The translations under genes and the position numbers were made by a program. Below the pieces are notes generated by a model. The model saw only the letters and a program-made list of their open reading frames with translations, had not been told where the DNA came from and searched no databases. DNA of 33,484 nt from positions 1 through 33,484 of the forward strand of contig JAMPAZ010000014.1 of NCBI GenBank assembly GCA_023666965.1, given 5' to 3'. The DNA is from Muribaculum sp. GTDB taxonomy: Bacteria; Bacteroidota; Bacteroidia; Bacteroidales; Muribaculaceae. Below are positions 19,427-27,092 of this stretch, in pieces; position 1 is the first letter of the stretch, and the number at the start of each line of letters is the position of its first letter.

Positions 19427-19438
19427 AAAATTTAAGTT

Positions 19439-19732
19439 TCACCTAAATATACTGTTCCCGGGAGGTAAATGTCCATGCCGAACATAATATTTGGCTAATT
19501 CCTCTTTCTCCCGAATTCTCATTTCGGTTTTTGTTCCACTATCAACTTGAAGATAGTAAACATTTTTATCGAGATAAAAATCCCAACTATATCTTTTTAT
19601 TCCTTTTGTTGTTTCACCAATTTTCCATACGTCATCTTTATTAAGATATACGTACGGACCCTTCTTGAATTGGTTATTAGGATAATAATCATCGCTATTT
19701 GCCCTTAATTCATAAAGTACCGCAGGCCTATT
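19439..19732 (-). other. GIY-YIG (Tox-URI)-like toxin tip of the RHS protein
   Basis: The last ~97 residues form a module after the RHS core. PYVYL (Tyr2015, Tyr2017), then WKIGETTKGIKRYS (Lys2025-Ile-Gly, Arg2035), then a Glu in TKTEMRIREKEEL (Glu2058 most likely) and LPPGNSIFR (Asn2081) follow the order Tyr, x-I-G, Arg, Glu, Asn of GIY-YIG nucleases. The LPPGN ending is one I associate with Bacteroidetes RHS tips called URI-fold toxins. The prediction is a DNA nuclease; activity is not shown by the sequence. Confidence 0.6.
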
Positions 19733-22700
19733 ATCCGGCTCCTTTTCCTTAATTCTTGCAATATCGCGGTCACGCGTATACTCGATATTGGGATATTGCC
19801 TATAAACAGCATCGGAATTATTCCAACTTGAGTAAGCCACTCCTCCAAGTGCAATCGGAATCAACGGATCGTCTAAGACACCTATCACTGACGCATCATC
19901 GAGAACTAAGAATGTTGCTAACCCTGCACTCAGGGTGTTTCCGGCGTATCGATAATATTGATTGTTTATGCGCTCTACATCTTTCTCGTAATTTGCTTCA
20001 AAATTGTCTTTCACATTCGAGATGCTACCACTCCCTCCTCCGACAGTGATCCAATGAAAATCGAATTTCCAATCCGTTCCGGCACCAAGTGCCGTAGTCC
20101 CTATGCCGATTTCTCCATAAGGTGATGCAAAATTTATTGCGTAGGATATTGTTCCCGGATTCATTAAGCCATAGATAGCATAATAGGTGAATATCGCCCC
20201 GACGCCGATACCAAGATATGTCCCGGCACTATTATAGTCCCAAGCAAGAGGATTCAGTTCTCCTGAGTTCGAGAGTACTCCACCTGCGTATGCGCCAATA
20301 AGGGCACCCACGACAATCTGCCAAAATTCACCATCGCGGTCTACATATCTCAATGGATTATTTAGGCAGTATACATAGCGATTATAGTTTTGTGGCAGAT
20401 ATGGGTCTTGAACATTAGGATCCGGAGACATGAACCGCCCTAAAAGTGGACTATAAAGGCGCGCATTCATATTGATAAGATTAAACTTCGGGATGTGTTC
20501 ATGTCCACAATATCCTCGGCGCAGAAATAGTTCCGGTTCATCTTCCGGCATCTCATAATATTCATGAGTATCAGGATTCCTTAAACGCCCCCATGCGTCA
20601 TAGCTCAGTTCTTGGACTACGCCCCCATTTTCGTCGATAACCATCATAATGCTGCCAAGATGGTCCCGAATCAAGTGGTATAGATTTTCCTTATCAGCCG
20701 TCTTTACAAGAACCGCCGGGGCAGAATATGCATCTCCACCAAGATAAATCCGTTCTACGACTGTTCCCTTGGATGCAGATTTATCACTCAAAACCTCATC
20801 TGCATATTCTTCAAGAGCTTCTATTTCCAAATTACGTGTCACAGGAACACCTATTCCAGGATTGACATACTGAGTCAGTTCATATTCATATATATCGCTA
20901 AGAAAATATTGTGTGATTTTATTTCCGTCGGCATAATCCGACGAAACTAATATTCGATTGAAGTCCGGTCCATAAGTAAATTCGACGGAATTATAGTCAT
21001 CTCTTATTGTCAATGGGCGAGAAAACGAAGAGTACGAAATCGCAATAGGATATCTCGGAATTTGGGCTTCTTTATATTCAGAATATGTAATGGCATACGG
21101 ATTAGAGGGATGTTCATAGAAAAATTCTCCAACACAGTCCCTAACGATTATATTCCCATAATAATCGTATTCGACACCATCTCCTCCGGAATTTATCAGT
21201 CTATTATTCTCATCGTATTCAAAAGCCTCTTCGAAACTTCTGACATTATCATTTCGTGCGACAACATTTCTTGCAGAATGGTCTATTTCAGTAGAAATAT
21301 CAACTATACTCATTCCATGTTTGTTTGAAACTTTCAATCCAGTCCGATAACCTGCACGATCATAGCGATACTCTGTATTTATTACGGAAGAACCAACACT
21401 TGAGATTTTCCCGAATTCATTTACCGCTTTACGCCTACATATAGACTTATCTCCATTAATCAGGATTTCATATAAATGACCATTTGAATAGCGATAATTT
21501 TCTGTCGCAGAAAATCCCGATGCGGATGTGTGCTTGACACTCTCTACTCTACCTCCAGAATAAGTATATTCATTTCTTATCAATTTACCAGAAATAGACT
21601 CTTCAGCCTTGATTATGTTTCCGAAGTTGTCGTAGACTATTTCTTTTTTATAACCAGTAGATGATGTAATCTTAATCAGGTCTCCAGTACTTGAATCGTA
21701 TGTAAATTCACAAGACATTTCCGGCGATGTATAGCCAATATAACGATTATACGTATCGTAGCTGTATTCCTGCATTCTCCCTTCTGCATCTGTCTCCGCT
21801 ACAAGATTGCCTGAAGAGTCGTAGGAATACGTTGTTAACCCAAGCGTGGGCTCATTTCTACAAATCAGTCTACGAAATACGTCATATTCATATTGTATTT
21901 CCGTGTCGTTGGCAATAATCGCCTTTATTTGGCCGTCAGGATTATATCCATATTCGACATTGACTCCATTCGAATTTACATTTACCAGATATCCGGCCTC
22001 ATCGTAGGTATTAACGGTCTCAATTCCGTCTTCGATTACTTGCTGATTTAAGCCCAAATATGTGTAAGACTTTGTGTTTCCAGAAGATTCCGAAAACGAT
22101 ACTAATCGGTCGAAACTATCGTATTCAAATTTATGCCAACTACTTGGCTCCGAATCGGATTTGTATGGGCATGAGGTTTTCACAAGTCGACCATATTTAT
22201 CATATAGTTTGTCAACGGACATGACTTCACCATTAAATTGTTTTTCCGATTTACTAACTTCCCGATTGAAAGCATCGTAATAAATAGTCACTGTGGGCGC
22301 ATTATCAGATTCAGTAATTGTACAATATAGTTTATCCGGTTCGTTACACCAAGAATTTGTTGTACGGGTAACCGTTCCGTCGGAATATTTTGTAGAGATT
22401 AAACGCCCAAAGGAGTCATAAGAGTAAGCAGTGATGTTACCTCTAAAATCCTTTTGTTCAGAAAGCTCACCTCGAAGGTTATATGTGAACGACGTTTTAC
22501 GGTCTAAATAATCCGTCGACGATGTTAACCGGTGATTAGAGTCATATTGATATTGTTTGGTTAGAAAATTAGATGCACTAAAATTTTTAATTGACTCAGA
22601 AATTATTTTTCCATGACTGTCATACAGCCATTTCTCATGCTTAGTTTGATTATTGTTTATATACGAAACGGACTCTGTTGGCAGTAAGGATACAAAATTC

Positions 22701-25696
22701 AAGTATTGGACTTTTTCGGAATAACTCTCTGCATCCATAATGGTTGTTTCCGTACGTTCGCTCAACAAACCTTGATAATATCCATTATTAGGTTGAGATT
22801 TATTCAAATATGAGTTTTTTTGGATTTGTTTTCGCGTTTTACCATATATTGTAGTAACCAAAATAGGATTGGCATATTCGTCATACTGAGTCTCGGTTTT
22901 TACAGTCACGCCTTTTAACAGATCTATTGTGGTAACAGAGTCCAAATGGATATCCAACAATTTGTTTTTATCAATGATAACGGAATAATTATACGTGTTT
23001 TTGAACGCCTCCGATTCTTCATTGGTCATAACACCTCTCATATAAGGATCATACGTTCTCGATACCTTGTCCTTATTATTGACGTAGGAGTTTATTTTCT
23101 TAAACCCTTGTAGCCCTAATCCATGCCGATGAAGAATTGGTGATTCGTAGGTATAAATCTCAGAATTTTTTTCTTTACCATCATAATAAGTCTTTATCTG
23201 ACTAACAATCGGAAATCTTTCCGCTAAATCAACAAATGGATATTTCGAGCCATTACCGATTAAGCATGAACCGGATTCCAAATCGTTTGCCATGTCATAA
23301 TAGTTGTGTTCAATCACACCAAAACTATTTGACATGCCAGTGCATAAATGTTGTGTAGCTAAATTTTTTGAAAAATTATTTTTATATATTTTTCCATCAG
23401 ACATCCACATTATAGACGAAAATGTATTTCGTGAGACTTCCGATGATGGAATAAAAACTTTTTTACCATTAAAAGACTCCCCATATACATTGTTAGAATC
23501 ATACCAGTTTCGATTTGAGGGATATCCTCTTAGCCCTAAATTGTCATACCTGACGATGTCTTCCACTCCGTCATTATTATAATCAAAAAATAAGAAGCCT
23601 CCATATTCAGTTGACTTATAGTTACTAATCCAACTTTTATATTTAACGTCAAAAGAATATCCATCGCCCATAGAAAAATATGCAATCCAATCGGTCGACG
23701 TGCCGTTATTTAATGGAGTTAACAATAAGTCGGTAGCACCGTCGCCGTTTATGTCGGTAATATACAAATTTCTATTTGCTAAGGTTTCATGATTCATCGT
23801 GAAATTAACAATAGAAGATGATTCACTCCAAGTCCCAGATCTGGAATCAGACAAAAAGCTATATATCTTCGTATTCTTTTTGTTGATATGGCACAATTCA
23901 TGCTTCCCATCACCATTAAAGTCTCCAACGAAAAGCCGGTCTGATGAATTAGTCACATCTAAGGGATTTTGGTTTTTATTCCCGAGAAAAGCTTGTTGAT
24001 AATCAAGGATGGAACTTTCAAAAACAATCTTATTGTTTTCTAGGTCGAATAGATAGCATTTTGAATTATTCCCAAAGCAATTTATTGACATTGCTAATAT
24101 TTCCATACGGCCATCTCCATCAAAGTCGCCTACTTTAAAATGTTTTGGTTGTGGCCATGACATTCCTATTTTATTAGATTGAACCCCTCCTAATATAAAT
24201 TCCCGTGTATAACGTTCAATCACACCAATTCCGTTTTTTTCATACACAGAGAAAACCACTTTATCCATGTCGTTATATACGAAATTATTAATTTTTACCA
24301 AATATTCTTCTTGAGAACCAGATAAATCCGCAAATAAAGCTGCTATAAAACCTTTCCCGGTTTGTAACTCATATATGGGGTAAAAGTAATTGTTCCAAAG
24401 AGCCTCATTAATGTCACAATCTTCATAGACATAAATTTTTTCTGTTCCATTATACATATTTATAATGGATTGTTGTGATAAAAATGGAAAGTCATATTGA
24501 ACATTCCAATGGCAAACTTCATTTGGATAAAAAGCTATTGCATTGTAAGAATTTTTATAATCAAACCGTCCTCGTGAGACGGTAATTCTTTCAGGATTCT
24601 CATTGGTGTAATAATATGAAACAAGACCTCCAGTCAAAATACTTCGCTGAGACACTTTGCCGTTGCCATAATAAAATTTTATGGGGTTTAATTTCAACCC
24701 ATTTGCAGAAAGACCTATCTCCGACACAAAATATTTATAGTCCGACTCGTAGTAAGATATGGTATATGTAGAAAGGGCATAACCGCCTATATTTACAACA
24801 ATCTCGGACAAAAGCTTATCGCTAATTATTTCCTTTCCCCCTAAATATGCACTGAATACGTTGCTGGTTTTATCTTCATATATAAAATCTATGGAATTAT
24901 TATTATAAGAAATTTTTGATATATAATATACATTTCCTGATACGATATAAAAATATTCTATTTTATTCCCAAATTGATCTTCAAACTCGGTGATGGGATA
25001 AACCAACTTTGCTTCTACATTATCCTTATAACCAAATACCGCCTTACAACCATTTGGATAAAATACATCAAAGTATAATGCCCTTGACATATCAAAGTGT
25101 GCTTCAACAAATATATGATCACGTTCGGTCTTATACATATTTGTAGTTCCATTCCCCCACATATATATTAAACGATTGCCATCTATGCAGAATGGGCCAA
25201 CTCCATTTAAGTCACAACCATCCACCATGCCATCGTAATAGATATTTTTAGGAACACGAGAAATAGAGGATAGACCAGACAAAGACCAACTTTCACCGAT
25301 AGTACCACTTAATATTTGACTATTATAACTTAGTGATAATTTGGGCGTAGCGACATTACTTATACCCATAGGGACAGAAATGGGAATTGAATAGGTTTTA
25401 GCCCCCGTTGGAGTCGTACCTGCATTAATGGGAATTTGGTCGACTACGTTAAACTTGTTAATTTCAATACGTGTTGGTGTCTGATTAACTATTGGTTCGG
25501 TGGAGTATTCGGGCACAATCTCTAAACTCCCGGAATCACTATTAACGACAGTAACTAAAGGAGGGTATAGCGACAAATAGACTGAATCAGAATCTTCTGT
25601 CTTCAATAAATCCTGGGAAAATGAAAGAATCGGCAAGCATGAGAAAATGATAAAAAAGACTATGGCCGACACAGAATTATTATAGCTCGGATTCAT
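19439..25696 (-). CDS. SpvB / FG-GAP / YD-repeat RHS protein with toxin-like C-terminal tip
   Basis: A 2085-residue exported RHS protein. A signal peptide is seen at the start (VSAIVFFIIFSCLPILSFSQ). An SpvB-like domain (about 90-160, with SIPISVPMGISN) and FG-GAP/VCBS-type calcium-loop repeats follow: GDFDGDGRMEIL near 525, GDFNGDGKHEL near 590, DINGDGATDLL near 650, DYNNDGVEDIV near 705. YD repeats occupy about 1045-1640, and the RHS core (DHLGSIMMVIDENGG near 1678, NARLYSPLLGRFMSPDP near 1750) ends at NPLRYVDRDGEFW about 1790. A Gly-rich, membrane-like linker and a nuclease-like tip fill the rest. The usual DPDG at the core end is DRDG here. The build is that of a polymorphic toxin that encapsulates its tip. 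The start overlaps the preceding gene (ATGA). Composition is clearly AT-richer than the housekeeping genes on either side. Confidence 0.92.
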   Translation of the reverse strand: MNPSYNNSVSAIVFFIIFSCLPILSFSQDLLKTEDSDSVYLSLYPPLVTVVNSDSGSLEIVPEYSTEPIVNQTPTRIEINKFNVVDQIPINAGTTPTGAKTYSIPISVPMGISNVATPKLSLSYNSQILSGTIGESWSLSGLSSISRVPKNIYYDGMVDGCDLNGVGPFCIDGNRLIYMWGNGTTNMYKTERDHIFVEAHFDMSRALYFDVFYPNGCKAVFGYKDNVEAKLVYPITEFEDQFGNKIEYFYIVSGNVYYISKISYNNNSIDFIYEDKTSNVFSAYLGGKEIISDKLLSEIVVNIGGYALSTYTISYYESDYKYFVSEIGLSANGLKLNPIKFYYGNGKVSQRSILTGGLVSYYYTNENPERITVSRGRFDYKNSYNAIAFYPNEVCHWNVQYDFPFLSQQSIINMYNGTEKIYVYEDCDINEALWNNYFYPIYELQTGKGFIAALFADLSGSQEEYLVKINNFVYNDMDKVVFSVYEKNGIGVIERYTREFILGGVQSNKIGMSWPQPKHFKVGDFDGDGRMEILAMSINCFGNNSKCYLFDLENNKIVFESSILDYQQAFLGNKNQNPLDVTNSSDRLFVGDFNGDGKHELCHINKKNTKIYSFLSDSRSGTWSESSSIVNFTMNHETLANRNLYITDINGDGATDLLLTPLNNGTSTDWIAYFSMGDGYSFDVKYKSWISNYKSTEYGGFLFFDYNNDGVEDIVRYDNLGLRGYPSNRNWYDSNNVYGESFNGKKVFIPSSEVSRNTFSSIMWMSDGKIYKNNFSKNLATQHLCTGMSNSFGVIEHNYYDMANDLESGSCLIGNGSKYPFVDLAERFPIVSQIKTYYDGKEKNSEIYTYESPILHRHGLGLQGFKKINSYVNNKDKVSRTYDPYMRGVMTNEESEAFKNTYNYSVIIDKNKLLDIHLDSVTTIDLLKGVTVKTETQYDEYANPILVTTIYGKTRKQIQKNSYLNKSQPNNGYYQGLLSERTETTIMDAESYSEKVQYLNFVSLLPTESVSYINNNQTKHEKWLYDSHGKIISESIKNFSASNFLTKQYQYDSNHRLTSSTDYLDRKTSFTYNLRGELSEQKDFRGNITAYSYDSFGRLISTKYSDGTVTRTTNSWCNEPDKLYCTITESDNAPTVTIYYDAFNREVSKSEKQFNGEVMSVDKLYDKYGRLVKTSCPYKSDSEPSSWHKFEYDSFDRLVSFSESSGNTKSYTYLGLNQQVIEDGIETVNTYDEAGYLVNVNSNGVNVEYGYNPDGQIKAIIANDTEIQYEYDVFRRLICRNEPTLGLTTYSYDSSGNLVAETDAEGRMQEYSYDTYNRYIGYTSPEMSCEFTYDSSTGDLIKITSSTGYKKEIVYDNFGNIIKAEESISGKLIRNEYTYSGGRVESVKHTSASGFSATENYRYSNGHLYEILINGDKSICRRKAVNEFGKISSVGSSVINTEYRYDRAGYRTGLKVSNKHGMSIVDISTEIDHSARNVVARNDNVRSFEEAFEYDENNRLINSGGDGVEYDYYGNIIVRDCVGEFFYEHPSNPYAITYSEYKEAQIPRYPIAISYSSFSRPLTIRDDYNSVEFTYGPDFNRILVSSDYADGNKITQYFLSDIYEYELTQYVNPGIGVPVTRNLEIEALEEYADEVLSDKSASKGTVVERIYLGGDAYSAPAVLVKTADKENLYHLIRDHLGSIMMVIDENGGVVQELSYDAWGRLRNPDTHEYYEMPEDEPELFLRRGYCGHEHIPKFNLINMNARLYSPLLGRFMSPDPNVQDPYLPQNYNRYVYCLNNPLRYVDRDGEFWQIVVGALIGAYAGGVLSNSGELNPLAWDYNSAGTYLGIGVGAIFTYYAIYGLMNPGTISYAINFASPYGEIGIGTTALGAGTDWKFDFHWITVGGGSGSISNVKDNFEANYEKDVERINNQYYRYAGNTLSAGLATFLVLDDASVIGVLDDPLIPIALGGVAYSSWNNSDAVYRQYPNIEYTRDRDIARIKEKEPDNRPAVLYELRANSDDYYPNNQFKKGPYVYLNKDDVWKIGETTKGIKRYSWDFYLDKNVYYLQVDSGTKTEMRIREKEELAKYYVRHGHLPPGNSIFR
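20640..22560 (-). repeat. YD-repeat array within the RHS gene
   Basis: The translated stretch carries many degenerate copies of the Y-x-Y-D-x-x-G-R/N motif (YSYDSFGRLIS, YEYDVFRRLIC, YSYDSSGNLVA, YSYDTYNRYIG, FTYDSSTGDLI, YRYDRAGYRTG and others), spaced about 20 residues apart. Such arrays form the beta-strand shell that encloses the C-terminal toxin in RHS and Tc proteins. The repeats are protein-level; the DNA copies are diverged. Confidence 0.85.
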
Positions 25697-26118
25697 CTGC
25701 TGTATTTTAATATTTTATGTTTTTCATTTATATTCCCGGACTCAATAGTGACTATGTACCACCCATTTTTTAAAGAAGATATATCTAAAACATTATTTTC
25801 TACTCTATGAGTAGCCATAAAACGATTCCCTTGCAAGTCTGTAACAGTAACGAATATGTCTTCTGACTCCAAATTCGACATTTCGATATTCGAGATGCCA
25901 TTAGTAGGATTTGGAACTAATGCAGTTAGCCGTGATGCGTTAGTAAGAGAATCCATAGATTGACTCTTGTAAAGGCCATAATTTTCATCTGTTAACAAGA
26001 TAATGTTTCCAGCCGCATCGTATTCGTACATTATTTGAGAAAATGCGTTGAAAGAATCACTGCAGCATAGAATCGCTAATGCATAGCAGAATGGGTTGTA
26101 TTTTCCGAATGGTATCAT
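25693..26118 (-). CDS. Small exported protein with one YD-like motif and a type IX sorting domain
   Basis: About 141 residues from the ATG at 26118; an in-frame ATG at 26151 would add 11. A signal peptide is plausible (YNPFCYALAILCCSDSFNAFSQ). A single YD-like unit, YEYDAAGNIILL, follows at once. The C-terminal ~75 residues are a Por/type IX secretion sorting domain: LVPNPTNG opening, VTDLQGNRF, then LDISSLKNGWYIVTIESG and a basic end KHKILKYSR. So the product is probably carried across the outer membrane by T9SS. Its TGA overlaps the RHS ATG by four bases (ATGA), so the two are translated together. Small proteins of this kind upstream of RHS genes are, as I recall, widespread in Bacteroidetes; the role, perhaps an adaptor or chaperone for the RHS shell, is not established. 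Confidence 0.8.
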   Translation of the reverse strand: MIPFGKYNPFCYALAILCCSDSFNAFSQIMYEYDAAGNIILLTDENYGLYKSQSMDSLTNASRLTALVPNPTNGISNIEMSNLESEDIFVTVTDLQGNRFMATHRVENNVLDISSLKNGWYIVTIESGNINEKHKILKYSR

Positions 26119-26122
26119 TTCG

Positions 26123-26130
26123 CAAATATA
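26123..26130 (-). promoter_or_regulatory. Possible -7 box before the type IX-sorted protein gene
   Basis: TATATTTG on the minus strand matches TAnnTTTG, but it ends only four bases before the ATG at 26118. If used, the transcript would be nearly leaderless, and the farther start at 26151 would not be in it. It may be a chance match in AT-rich DNA. Confidence 0.25.
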
Positions 26131-26256
26131 GTGAAAAATCAACCACTCCAATCTTAATTAGTCCATATATTCTGTAATTTAATTCCTATTTAGATTTAAA
26201 TATGGGTTTGCCAGGAATCTATTCCCAAATTCCTCGATATTGGGGGATATTGAGGA

Positions 26257-26444
26257 CTATTCGAGGGAGCAACCGAGCGATCTGAAGAAAGCTTCCATGT
26301 CGGCATTGAAGCGGTCGCGGTCGAACTTCTTCCGTAGGACCACCGGATATTTCATCTCCCGCAGATATGCCAATATAGCCTTACCAATCACATTCCATCG
26401 CCCAATCTTCGTATCCTGAGCAGAATATTCGGAATATGGAACCT
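26257..26444 (-). repeat. 188-bp direct repeat, copy 2 (3' end of RHS-upstream gene)
   Basis: Partner of the copy at 18959-19146, with one mismatch at 26283. Both copies start one base before TATTCGAGGG, whose CTA is the shared TAG stop codon on the minus strand. The identity begins at that stop codon, with no shared flank beyond it. Past 26444 the two copies keep a few matching bases and then diverge. Confidence 0.97.
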
Positions 26445-26721
26445 CAACATCAATCATAAGTTGTTTCTCTATTTTTAGTGGCTTCACGAAATCTTTATAC
26501 TTTTCGAGAGGTTGAAGATCTCTATTAGTATATTGGGGCGGAAAAGGTTTAAGTACAAACATAGAGTCCGCCGGAATACTTTGCCACAATATGACATAGG
26601 TCAAAACCTTGTCGGAGTAAGACTTTTCGTTAAAATACTCACGTGCGAGACGTCGCAATTCATTTTCTTCTTCCATGCTCTTTACCGGCATAGGGGGCTG
26701 ATAGTTAAAGACTACATCCAT
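26257..26721 (-). CDS. Paralogue of the RHS-downstream gene; candidate orphan immunity protein
   Basis: The family is unknown to me. The 154-residue product lacks a signal peptide. Residues 94-154 are identical to the end of the gene at 18959-19426, and residues 1-93 align only loosely with it (shared features: acidic helix near ELRRLAREYF, WQSIP, MF, a Pro-Tyr pair, and MIDVEVPYSEY at the junction). It stands upstream of the type IX-sorted protein and RHS genes, 105 bp before the former, with no toxin of its own beside it. That fits an immunity gene left behind after an earlier toxin tip was replaced, but such a history is inferred. The ATG at 26721 follows an in-frame TAG 18 bp upstream. 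A terminator-like hairpin lies 46 bp upstream, so it is likely the first gene of the RHS transcript. Confidence 0.65.
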   Translation of the reverse strand: MDVVFNYQPPMPVKSMEEENELRRLAREYFNEKSYSDKVLTYVILWQSIPADSMFVLKPFPPQYTNRDLQPLEKYKDFVKPLKIEKQLMIDVEVPYSEYSAQDTKIGRWNVIGKAILAYLREMKYPVVLRKKFDRDRFNADMEAFFRSLGCSLE

Positions 26722-26767
26722 GTAACGATGATGGTACTAATTGGCTTCTTCTAAAAAATAAATCAAG

Positions 26768-26802
26768 AACCTTGGCATGCATAGAATGAATGTGCCAAGG
26801 TT
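26768..26802 (-). terminator. Rho-independent terminator after the small acidic ORF
   Basis: AACCTTGGCA pairs perfectly with TGCCAAGGTT over 10 bp around a 15-base loop. On the minus strand the stem is followed by CTTGATTTATTTTTTAG, a T-rich tail. It lies 38 bp past the stop of the 61-residue ORF and ends the transcript coming from 27647 or 27026. Confidence 0.75.
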
Positions 26803-26840
26803 CAATACATTATTCCGGGAACGGCCATCAATGAGGCGCG

Positions 26841-27026
26841 TCAAAAATTGTCGGTATCCCGATTGTTGTCGGGATTTTCTGGTCCTATGTTGTTTAGCTC
26901 GTCGACGGCATCTTCCACATTATCAGACGAGGGCTTGCTGTATGCCTCGAGCTGTTCGCCGGGAGTACCGTCGTTCTCATAGAGCGACTTTTCCTGATTC
27001 AGTCGTGTTTTAGAGCATTCTTCCAT
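26841..27026 (-). CDS. Small acidic hypothetical protein
   Basis: A 61-residue ORF with a hydrophilic, acidic composition and no hydrophobic segment (MEECSKTRLNQEKSLYEND at the start, then many Asp, Glu, Asn and Pro, ending PENPDNNRDTDNF). The bias looks protein-like and probably disordered. I know no homologue. In support, it fills the gap between the periplasmic hypothetical gene (66 bp upstream) and a good terminator 38 bp downstream. Against it, there is no promoter box and no domain. Confidence 0.45.
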   Translation of the reverse strand: MEECSKTRLNQEKSLYENDGTPGEQLEAYSKPSSDNVEDAVDELNNIGPENPDNNRDTDNF

Positions 27027-27092
27027 AACAATATGTTTTAATTTAGTTAGTCAACCTTATTAACGCTCTTTCAACCGTGGCTGTTCAACGAA

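Noticed and set aside
20640-22560. Regularly spaced repeats that might suggest a CRISPR array
   Set aside because: The repetition is at protein level (YD repeats), the DNA units are diverged, and there are no constant repeats with unique spacers.
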